Shown here one piece after another: positions 24,701-36,700 of a stretch of DNA of 64,000 nucleotides. Each line of letters begins with the position of its first letter. Positions within the stretch are counted from its first letter, which is position 1. The stretch spans positions 764,230,173 to 764,294,172 of the forward strand of contig NC_081408.1 in assembly GCF_030272615.1 (NCBI RefSeq). The letters are read 5' to 3'. The notes below the pieces were generated by a model. That model searched no databases. It saw only the letters and a list, made by a program, of their open reading frames with translations, and was not told where the DNA came from. The translations under genes were made by a program, and so were the position numbers. The DNA is from Cryptomeria japonica (Eukaryota; Streptophyta; Pinopsida; Cupressales; Cupressaceae).

Positions 24701-27700
24701 GGTCGTTGTGAATGCTGTTTCATCAAGGGGCCTTACGTCATCCGAGCTGCAGGAACAAGATTTCCCTAAACTAACAAGTTCTCAAAAAGATCAAAAGGTA
24801 GAGTTTGCAAGGGATAAATTCTAATCTAATCCTAAGAATGACTTAATGCAGGCTAGACTTGGTAAGATTCTTCCAATTTCAATATTGCCATGAAATAACA
24901 ACTCAACTGAAATTGATGCGATCTTCTAAGGTAACAAATGATCTTTCAATTCATCAGGGATCATAGACACTACCACAAAGGCACATATCCAAAGCTCAAT
25001 GACGATTGAAGGTTTAAGTAATTCGAGTCTCTCCAGTTGACCACACAAGGTGTTCCTACAATCAGTAAGAAGCTAGTGGTTTGGAACGTGAATCTCACCA
25101 AAGATCAAGCCCAACACTTAGTCCTTCAAACTTAAATACTACTTTGACTGAGAATGATTCAAGAAAGTAAACAACCATGAAGATAGCCACAAGAATTGCA
25201 ATAAAACACCATAACTTCAATATTTTATTGATCTCAAAGCCAAAATAGACAACAATTGCTTGAAATTCTTTCTTCAATGCTCAATCTTGCTACAAAATAA
25301 CTTTCTTCTCCAAAAGCTCTAAACTTCTAACTATTTCTTATTGCTAACTATTACAAAATGAAAATAAGTGAGGGTATATATAGCATCCTCAATTACAATG
25401 AACGGCCTAGATCAAAAGAAGATCAACGACTGAGAGTATGACACCTAAACCCTAATTAGGGTTTTATTACAAAAGTTCCCCTTTTATTGAACAATATTAA
25501 ATGCATAGCCAAATATTTAATTTGGCACAAAAATCTAGGAAACATAGACCAATGATAATTAAGGTGCCATGTTATCTATAACAACCTCTCTTCTAGAACC
25601 TTATTCTCTTTCCAATGCTCCTTTTTAGCATATGCAATGAATCTAGACACGATTCCTTCAATCTTAGCAATTGGAATCTCGAGAAGATTCCTCATTCGTT
25701 CCTCTAAGTGGATGACCTGATCGAAAGCCTTGAGAAGAGCCGCGTCCCATCCAGGTTCAAGTTCTTTGATTTTCTCAATCAGGAGCATGGTAGCAAACAT
25801 TTGATCCCGTTGCTCATCTGTAATAACATTCTCATCTTTGCAAAAGATGACCTTGACTCTTTCTTCTAATTCTTGAAGATCCACATCTGTCTCAACTTCG
25901 ATCCTCCTGCCAAGAATAGTACATAATACTTCAAACACCTTGTCCTGGATCGAATGGATAATCTCTTCAACTTGATTGCATTTGTTACTGATGTCCTCAA
26001 AAAGAACTTCCTTCATCTGGAGTAAAGTTGACCATTGGAGTAAACTATGAGATCCTCCATCCATTATCTTTTCTTGTGCTAGGATCTTCCTTGATGTTTG
26101 TCTGATTACTTGCAGGACAAGAATGATAACATCCTTAGTATGAGCGAAAGCAGCTACCGTTATCATTAGGTTGTGGATAATTTCAAGAACTTGGATAGCT
26201 CGGTGGATGGTCTGCATCATTCTTGTTGCAAACTCAACAACAATTGTATGGGATTTGTCAATCCAAGAGCTCATAAGCTGGACCAAACTCTTGACTCTCT
26301 CTGCCTCACCAACTGATTCAATGGGAAGTGCTTGCACAGGAGATACTGCTGGATCCTGACGCCCTAAAGGCTGATTGAGATGGCTAAAGTAGCCTCTCCA
26401 TGCACCTCTCTCTCTCTCAAGCTTTCTATTTTTCTCCATTTCTTCCCTAAGCTTGTCCTTTAGTGCCTCAAACAAATCGGTTGCCTCATCCAATGTTTGC
26501 TCAGCGGTGAGTGGACCAAGTTCAAATGTTTCTACATCATATTCCTCTGCGAGGATCTCACCTTCATACTTGTCCATCGCTGGTGTAGCTATCTGCAACT
26601 TCCTGGATCTTGTCTCATCTCTGATCATCTTGGACATCTTAGTGGCCTTCCTCTTTTCTGTCACTTCCTGAGAATTTCCAACAAGGCTTTCTAAATCAAT
26701 CACATTATCTTCGTCTTCAATCACAATCACCCTTGTTAGTCTCTCCTTCAACCAATCTGGAATAGCAGATCTCGTCTCTCTAACTTGTATCTCTTTAGGC
26801 AATGTTTCTTCTTCTCGGAGAGGAGATGTCACTTCGTCATCATTTTTGTCTTCATGTATCTCATTGACTTGGAGAGATCGACTTGATGAACGTTGAGGTG
26901 CCTGTCCTTCTTCATGTTTATCATTCTGTACCATTGATTCCATAGATTCCTCCATTTCAAGTGTCCTCTTCTCTTGTCGAGAAGATGTGCCGGATGAGCG
27001 ATCTCGATTGGCCTCTTGCTTTTTCTTGGAGGATTCCTTTTTCTCAGGTCTTTCTTTCCTCTTCGCACCTCTATGATGAGGATTGCCTTCACTTGCGCTT
27101 CGAAGGTTGCCTTCGCTTGTGCTCCTGGGATGAGGATTACCTTCACTTACACTTGCTCCTCCTTCCTCTGGCCTTTCCTCCAAAGTAAAAGTCATAGATA
27201 TGTTCTGCTCTCTCAACTTTTGATGTTGCACATCAACCCATCTGCGAGTACAAGACAAAACTGGAGCCATCAGAGCATCTAGATCCAAAACCTCAGGTTC
27301 GTTCCAATCTATCCTCACTGCTTTGCTTTCTCGGTCATAAGATGATTGGAGATGTCTGCCACTGTCCTGAGCTTGGTCGGCCACTCTGTAAATTTTACAT
27401 TTCCTGATGAAATCTAAAGGCAATCTGGAATGCATTTTTCTTTTTACTTCAAAATCATCTGAGAGATTCATCCAAAAGTCCTCTACCTGAAACTCATGCT
27501 TGTACTTTCTACCGACTGTCTCCTCTATATACCCATAAGGATCAAAACTCTCTCTCAAGGCAAAGAATGAAAATGAATATAAGGCCAACTCCCTCTTTGC
27601 ATCATCCATGGCTAGAGCATTAGGACATACCTCAACTGAATTTCCTAGTATGATAGGCACAGGAACTCCATTTCCATGCCTGTGTCTGAATGCCTTCGCA

Positions 27701-30700
27701 TAAGCTGCCAACTGCCTAGTCACCTCAAGTAGCACTACCCTGTCTGTCGGATATCTCGGCAACATGTAGGGAGGTGAAGGACATCCATGAACTCTAATAT
27801 AAGTAAATTTCTGAAACTGGATGAACCAAGCACCATACCGCTTTACAAGCTCTTGTGCGTCTTGAGATAGCCGATTGTGGATCCCGCCTTGTAATGTCCT
27901 GGTGATGTTCATCGTGAAGGTATCAGTCACTTCCAGGTGGATGATGCAAATGGACGTAAGAGTCACAAACTCTGACTTCCCCGGGCCCTCTTCCGATCAC
28001 TCCTCTGTGAGGTAGTCCTGCATATTCAAAACTCCTGATCAAGGCATATATGATGTATGAACTAATGTGGAAGGACTTAGTAGCCTTCAGTCTTCTTAAC
28101 TGCACGTCCAAGCAATGGCTAATCATTCTAGCCCAATGAATTGTTCCTTTTCCTTGAACTATCACTTGGATGAATTAGAACATCCACTTCCCAAAATAGA
28201 AGGCTTGAGGAGCCCTTGTGACTCGGTTGAGCAAGGTTATCAAATCTCTATACTCCTCCTGGAATTCGATCCTATGTGGTGTGTTTGGAATCTTGCTCAG
28301 GCGAGGATGACTCTTGAGTAACCAATTCTTGTTGATGATGCTCAAGCAAGTGTCTGGATCATCTTCGTACATGGACCTGGCTCCTTCTAAGCTTTTATAA
28401 ATCATATCTCTGTGCTCCGGAAGATGGAGAGCCTCACTTATAGCCTCCTCTGAAAGGTAAGCCAAAGTGTTTCCCTCCTTGGACACGATCGATCTTGACT
28501 GTGGGTCGTAATGGGGGGCACACTCGATCATCAGCTCATGGCGCTGGATTGCTGGAGGGAAGCCGACCGCCTTGATAATGCCACTTTCAATTATTCTCCT
28601 TGCGACAGGTGATGGCTTTCCAATGTAAGGAACCTCTCAAAACTTCTTCACACTGAAGTTTCCCAAGTTGGTATCTCCAATGTTGCTCCACTTTGACACG
28701 ATCTTGGTCTCCAATTCTTCATTCTTCTGATCTTCCTTCATGAGAGCTGGACGACTGGTGGATGCTCCTGCCTTTGGGGTCGCCATCTTGACACCTACAC
28801 CACATTTCATAATGAGTAACATGCTTTGCAATGTAGAAATATAGACTAGATTAAAGTTTAAATTTAGGAAAATTCATGATAAATCTTTGAATTATCATTT
28901 CCTAAATATAACGATGCAATTTGGAATTCAAAATTCAAAATTTGGACAAGGGAGATTGGGACAATCTCACCATACCTCCACTTGAGAACTAACTTTAAGA
29001 AATGACGCAAAAATTAAGAAATTCGCTAAGCAAAATGAAGATCAAAGTCCTCTAGCAAATGCGCCTCCTTCATCAACTTTACCACCCTTTGGGGTCTTCA
29101 ACGCCTTGAGGAAGACTTGCTCCACCTCCAACAAAGTTCGCACTCCTTCTTAGACTAGATTTCGCACCTTGTATTGCTTCTCCAAATCGCATTTAAATAA
29201 ATGATTGAATGATGGATTAAAATGTTTCAAAATACCTCTCTTATATAGGCGCTCATTATTGCAATTGCCCATAGGCCGACTTGGAAAATAGGCCAAAAAA
29301 AAAAAAAAAATTTAATAAAAGAGGAGGCCGACCTTGCAAAAAAAAACATTAAAATAATACCCCAAGCGCACTTTTATTTAATTTAATAATAATTAATTTA
29401 AATGCCTTTGCAACTAAAAATTTTGATTTTTTAAAGGCTTAAATCAATTATTAAATGCCCATGCGTTCTTATTAAATGCTAATTTGATTAAAATATTTGG
29501 TTTTTAATGCAATTTAAAAAATATTGGCGCCTACGTATGGGAAGAATAAGGGACATCAACAACATCGCTTTGGTCCCTGGGAGAGGGACAGGAGCGCTCA
29601 TGCATTTTTAGCCTTGTGTTTCTCGCTTTTCACGTTCAAAGTCTCTTCCTGGACGTCCAAAATAGCATTCTTGCTTGGCATTTTGAGTTTAATTCGTGCG
29701 ACCTTTGGAAGGAGTGTGCCTTAAAGCACTTTCGCCCTGGTCCCTTGGAGAGGGACAGGAGCGATTTTACCTTTTGTCCTTGGTCCTTGTCTTTTCCAAT
29801 CGCCAATTCATGTTGCAAGGCAATCAATGATCTTCCTTGTTTGTTCTATGCATGCCTAACTCGCTTCTCCAAGACAAAATGAGCTCTTCCAAGGATATTC
29901 GCCCTAGTCCTTCAGTGAAGGACAGGAGCGATTTTTTGCTTTTGAGCTTAAAATTGTCGATTCTTGAGGTTAATTCCTTGTTCACTATCTTCCTAAAGAC
30001 ATTTCTCACTTTGCATAATCTTGCCTTGACGTGGTTTTGGAAAGGAATGATTGATTCTATAGAAATCGCCCTGGTCCTCCAGTGAAGGACAAGAGCGATC
30101 TTTAGTCCATGGCACAAATCCTTAATCATATCAATATCTAATTATCTTCAAGGCGTAAAACATCACTGCTTACTCCATCTTGAGTGTTGGAAACGAAAGT
30201 GGCATTTTAAAATTAGGCATACTTGAATATTTCGCTTTGGTCCCTTGGTGAGGGACAGGAGCGCCTTGGCCACTTTGAGCTCACTTATGTTTTGCTATCT
30301 TTCCGAAATTATCTTTAATGGATTGATCATGCCTCCCCTCATTCATGTCAAACTTGAAACGCGCTTTACCTTGGCCAGAAACTTGTCTCTTGAGAAAATC
30401 GCTCTGGTCCCTGAGTGAGGGACAGGAGCTTCCTTTTAAAAATCGCTCTGGTCCCTTGGAGAGGGACAGGAGCGCTTTAGTTACTTAGGCTGATTTTCTC
30501 CTTCATAAGCCACTCAAGTTATATTCAACGAATAAAACATACTTCTCTTGACCTCCTCAAATCGCGAAATCATTTAAATCTTGTGAGGACAATGTAATTT
30601 AGGAACTCAAGCTCCGGTCCTTCAGTGAGGGACAGGAGCGATTTTGCAAATCCAAGCTTATCTGTCCCTTGTTAACCTTCCAAATTGTATTCAATGGATA

Positions 30701-33700
30701 AATCATGCTTTCCTTGGTCTCTTCAAATCATAAAATCGTCTTGATCCTGCAAGGACAGTGCAATTTTAAAAATCAAGCTCCGGTCCTTTAGTGAGGGACA
30801 GGAGCGCTTTTCGTCCACAAGGTCAAATCTTTACAATTTTCATCTCAAATTTCTTTTGCTGGGGAAGATACCATCATTTTGCAAGCTATGAACAAAAGCC
30901 CAAATCCAAAAAATGTCCAAGAAGGTATGTTCGAAGAAAATCGCTCTAGTCCCTGGGTGAGGGACAGGAGCGAACTTGTCTTGCTAGGCCAAAAGTTCAA
31001 CCTTTCATTGCCAACGACTAAGTCTGGATACTCCATTATGCTCGTTTCATCCTTCATTGCATCCTTGATGCTTCAATTCGATCAACTAAGGCCAAAAATG
31101 ATCTAAGTAGGCCATTTCGCCCTAGTCCTTCAGTGAGGGACAGGAGCGATTTGGTCTTAAACTTTAAAAAACTTGTCATTTTTGAGTCTTCAAAATCTTC
31201 AAGATCTTCAATTTACGTCCAATTGCATCTCCTGGCGACCCTGCACGAAACAATTAAAACAAGTCAATAACCAAGATGTACCAAAAATCACTTTCACCCT
31301 GGTCCCTGAGAGAGGGACAGGAGCGATTTTGCCCTTATAAGCCAAAATATCAAAAATTTAGGTCTTTAGATCACTTCATCATGCGGGCTTAGGTCGTCTT
31401 CAAGTCCAGGAATCGGTTACTTTGCTTCCAAAATTTGGTTAAAGTTTGCCCAGGCAAAATGTATAATTTAATCATTAAAATGCTAACACTTAGACCTAAC
31501 TTGAATTTGCCCTCAAAATCCAGACTGGACCCATCCTGAGACACACTTGACTTCCTGGCAGGCTCATCCTATTTCAAAATTGCAACCTTCGGGAGGAGGC
31601 TTAATAATCTTTCAAAATTTGATTGGACTTCGGCTTGAAAATATCCAACAGAAACCCCCAAGGCTTAACCCTAGTCCAGACGACTCACTCACTCAAAATC
31701 CTAAAAAGTAGAGAGAAGAGCGGGCAAAACAAAAGCAAAAAAGAGGGGGTCCCCGTTCTAATGGGGCGATGTGTGAAATGGTCACAACACATCCGCATGT
31801 AAATCTGACACATTGCTGTCCTGTTCAATACACCTCAGTCCTCACAATGCACTTGACTAAGGCTTCAAATGCTACTACCCGATTGGAGAGCGGACATTTC
31901 AAGCCAATTGGAGAGCAGACATTTCAAGGTTCCAAATAGTGCAAGAATTCTTTGCAGCTTGGTTTGAATGTATTATGCACAAACAATGGATTTTCAAGGC
32001 TTTTCTTGATATTCAAACCCATATTGAAGAAAATTGTAATTTTGACTTCTATTGACCTATCATGGTCACTCATGTACACTGATATAATGTCTTTGAAATT
32101 TTCATTCTTGATATCCTCTGTCAGAGAATTGTGCAGTCTCGAGATCTCCGCTCCATTTTTAAGGTTGGTCATTCTAATCTGAACATGGAGAACCCGCTTT
32201 GCTTTGGTTTCCAACAACTGTAATGGAATTATTATATTTTGTGAGTGTTAATACTAGATATTGTTAGAATTTTGCATGAACAAGATTTCTACCTAGGACC
32301 TAATGCCTATGAGTTAATCACAAAGTCAGGAAATGAATAAATAATCTCTATATTCAATGTTATGAAGCATTAATTACAAAGAATAACATGGAAGTATACA
32401 CCTCTTAGATCCATGATTCAAAGAGATAACGTGTCCAAGAGGTATGAGTTTAACTCTAATCAATCACTCCCAATTAGGAGGTGAGTTAACTCAATTCAGC
32501 TAAAACAAAGGTGGTCTTGACTAAATAGAGGTGGCATCTAACAACCATCAATCAATGATTGATGAGCCAATGGTGGTCCCGGTGTACCTTAAGTCAAGGT
32601 GAAGGCATCATTATCAGATACCTAGATGAGAGTGATATGTTTGTCAAGTGAGTTTTAACTACAACAATAAAGAGTCCATGATATCTTAAGGCCTCATTAT
32701 TGATGTTACTTCTACATTCTTTTCCACATTTATGCCACATTTTAATTGATATGTCAATACTTTTTGCTCATTAGCATTATGGTGGGTATCATCATATTCA
32801 CATGGTTATGCCAATGCTTGTGTAGGAGGTTGGGTATCACTCAACGCTGATTCATTTTCTTCCTTTTCTCTAGGAATAGGAGGAGTTCCAAATGGTGTCA
32901 GGCATTTGCCTCATTGTCCTTTATAGGATGTTGGAGGTGGAACCACAACATACATACTAAGCACTCTAGGAGTAGGAAGGATTCTTGATCTTGGATGTGG
33001 CTCACTCGCTACCTATGGGGTAGGAAGAGTTACTTCGGTATCCATAGACATCAAAGGATCCTTAGGTGTAGCAGTCAAAGTGGGTCTCAAAGGATTACCT
33101 AAGGATAACTAGACTATTCTCTTGGCTTTTAACAAGTGGGATCTCTTAGAATTGTTGTTAAATTTAATTCTATATACAGTCAACGTCAATCCAATCCAAT
33201 CTTTTTCCAGAAGATAATTACGATTGAAGTACATCAAAGAAACGTAAAAAGAGTATAGCATTAGCAAAGTTACAAGATTTGGCACACAGTTTTTCTAATC
33301 ATCCACAGTAACAAGGTGGTGTAAAACGTGCATCTTCTTGTATTGCTGGTCTCCATATTTCAATATAGACAGACTGAATTCAACTCTGAACTGGAACAAG
33401 CCACTTGATTTCTATACAGAATTCAAGGATTGACTTAAAAGCACCTCAATTTATTCATTTGCTCTGCCAAAGCAACTGAGGAGCAATCACTTGTCCCACA
33501 TGCCTAGACATAGATCAAACTTGACCTCACCAAACCCTTGTTGAGAATCAGATATCTCTTCAATATCTACACCAATACTAAAATAACCAGGTGCAATACT
33601 GTATTTAGGATGAACATTATCCTAGGTGAACTAAAATATTTATACCAACCCCCTTTGCCCCCCCTTTAGTGTAACTTAGAAGGAGAAAAAAATGGATCTT

Positions 33701-36700
33701 GGCAAAGAGGTCGTGTTGGGTACCCATCTATAATGATATACCCCCAAAAGGAGAGGCAAATCCCCTGGAAGAGAGATAAATGTGAAGAGAGAGACTAGGT
33801 AGTCTCCCTTTAGATCTGATGCATTTTGTGCCAATGGTGGATGCTCAACTTTGAATGCCAAAGAGAATCCATGCTTGTTAAACAATATTTCTTCCCTTAG
33901 GAAGAAGGAAACCCAAAGACGAATGCAAATTTTTTTCCCGTAGTAAAATTAAAAAAGGAATGTGGAAAGAAAACACAAATTGTATATCTTTGGACGCTAT
34001 GCAATTGTTGCCATGTTATTGTTTAGTGGTGCCATGATTAGTTTAGGACTTACATGCCTAGGTAAAGAGGATAATTGCTTAAAACCATGTGGAAATGGAT
34101 GTGCAATAGGTGCCATGGACGTGGAATCTCATTGCATGTCGTGTGGCTACCATGCACTTCCCATGAGATGTCTTGCTGCAAAGAATCACTAGAAGCCCTT
34201 GGTGAAGCAACTTTGAATGTTGTGTAAGCAACATATGAAGGTGGAATCTCAGTGTATGTCATGTGACTCCATTGCACATCCCATAATATGTATTGTTGTG
34301 AAGAATTAGTGGACTTGGAAAAGTGACTCTAAACTCTTTAATGTCAAGAGGAGGAGGTGGTGGAATCACAATTAATGTCATGTGACTTCTACACATTCCA
34401 CAACATGTCCACAATAGAGGCTAAAATAGGGAGATGGTGCATCAAGAGGAGAATCTTTAGTGTTTTAGTTTCATCCACATGTGCAATGTTTCCTAATGGA
34501 ACTTAACAATTTGTTGAAGGTTTAAGATATGGACACGGTAGCGATAGGCACTCAATGAGCTCTATGTGATGTAGGATGTCCTCGAGCGACGAAAACTATA
34601 AGACATGTTAGTCTATAGACCATGTCGTTGTAGGTTAATTAAGCAAATTTTTGTTCTTGGTCATTTGGCTTAGGAATAAGTCCATTGAGATAGGATAGCA
34701 AATCTTTCTAAAGGTAATAATTCTTTGTCCCTTCTTTCTATGACGAGTAGTTTTTTGAATTTAAATTGAAAGTGGAATGGTCGAATGTAATACCCAAAAA
34801 CATGTTTTCAATCCCCTAGAATTGAACTTGAACTGAGTTCATTAATTACATTATCACTCTTTTTCCGCATAAACTTCTCAAATAGTTACAATGTTTGGCA
34901 TTTTATCATCAATGCATGTTTACAATGCATGATTACCTTAAACCTCCCAACTGAGTTTACAAATATATTTAGAGGTGCACAAAAAAGTCCCAAGAAATCT
35001 ATTTCAAAACATGCAAAAATGACACCATATGTAGAAACAAAATTACACCACATATAAGAAGGCAAAACCATCTTTCTAACACCTAAAGTAAGCCTTTTTT
35101 TGTAATCATGTTCCCAAGAGGTCATGGATAGGCAAAAGAAGCCCTGAGGGGCTGTGCACATGACTTGGGGGCTAAAAAATCTTCTTATTCACACATAAGG
35201 GCTAATTCTTTAGTACCTTAACAAAAAAGCCTTTCACACACTTTAACTAGAAGTCTTAAGGGAAGGGCCCACTTTAAAGGTCTCTTTTTAAAAGAAAGTT
35301 AAGTGTGTTAATTTAAAAAGATAAAAAATTATTGCCCTTTCACTTCATGTGGGTTGAGAGAATATGTCCAGATTTTTATATGCCAATTTAATAAATACGG
35401 ACCGTGAATTGCTTATTGATTTGATAGATAAGGGAGTGCTTTAACTTGATATCCATATAAGAAATGCAAATATAAATGAATGTGCAGAGTTTAGTGTGGT
35501 CACTGGCGATGAAAGAGTAAAAATGATGCTAGGTTAATTGAGTTGCTGCATATGGAACATGCACCAACATGTGCAGGTGTTGTAAAGTACTTTCAAATAG
35601 ACAAAGATCAAAGCAGAGATACTCAAAAGTCAAAACCATGAAGGCCCATCCAACACAAACGTTGGCAGACAAGGTACATTGGTGGTTGATAGTGTGAAGC
35701 TAAGTCACAGGATATGCCGATTTTCATGGATGAGGTTCGAATTTAATCGAATTTCAAACTTCTATAAAAAAAATCGAATTTAATCGAATGTCCTCTATAA
35801 AGCACTACTATCCGCCTCTAAACACAACTCAGCTGGTCGTGTGTATTCTTTGTATATGCTTTGTATCTATTGGGTCATGGGTGTCTGCAACTGCTGGGTC
35901 GCCCTTGGATTTTCTCCAACAAGGGTCGCTATTGTGATAATTTACTAGAAGTATACATATATTTAAAAATAAACAAAATCATAGAAGGCGAATTTTATCC
36001 AAAAAAATTTTCGAATTTTTCCCTTGTCGGATTTCATCCGAATTTCATGGCTGTCGAATACGAATTCAAATTCAAACCTTGTGACTTAGGTGTGAAGTAT
36101 GAGTTTGTTGGGACTACTACCAGGACAGCATGTGACATACACACTGTGTAGAAGGCACTGTGTGCACACTGAATTTCTTTTGAACTATGCATTGTATGGT
36201 ACCCGCAAACACTCAAAGGAGGGTGATTTTTTTTCTTAGACAAAGATAGTCAAATTTATAGACGAAATAAGTTTCTTGAAGCTCAAGCACAATGGCATTG
36301 CCAAAACTTGCCTAGGATGCTCCAAAACAAAATTCTTGCAAAAAAAGAAGCAAATCTCTGTTCCTGTTGGTAAGCTTCCATTTGTCAGATCTACACAAGT
36401 CAGCTGCTGATCTTAGCTTATCTGACAGTCTAGATCTATTGGCTTCTATGAACATGACTAGCCCTATGACATCATGGTTCTGATACCATGTTTGCATATT
36501 GCATAAACAAGAATCAATCTAGGACCTAATAACAAAATCAGGAAATGAATAAATAATTTCTATATTCAATATTATGAACCATTAATTACGAGTGTAACAC
36601 GCAAATATATAGGCCCATTGGATCCATGAATCAAAGAGATGACATGTCCAAAAGGTATTAATTTAAGTCTCAATCATTCCTTACAGGCCCATTGGATCCA

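Larger units (their letters stand above)
24533..31900 (-). mobile_element. Orphan-ORF LTR retroelement (copy 2) with leader hairpin array
   Basis: Read on the minus strand the order is: leader with a 12-copy hairpin array (31326-29565), about 0.8 kb of AT-rich leader, a very long ORF (28786-25576), then a 3' LTR (about 25560-24533). The LTR's inner border is not fixed. No reverse transcriptase, integrase, RNase H or protease motif is visible, so the element would need enzymes from another element. A matching LTR and PBS at the right end were not found; the leader thins out near 31750-31900 in a GGGGACCCC-type inverted repeat, so the 5' end may be lost. It sits antisense in the 20-kb SEC14 intron. 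Confidence 0.6.

Noticed and set aside
26171-27282. Plus-strand and alternative minus-strand frames within the long orphan ORF
   Set aside because: Shadows of the 796-codon frame with Ser/Leu-rich, non-family sequence.
33962-34192. A 76-codon Cys-rich frame that looks like a small secreted protein
   Set aside because: It overlaps the 120-bp tandem trimer of the Copia-type interior and has no supporting signal.
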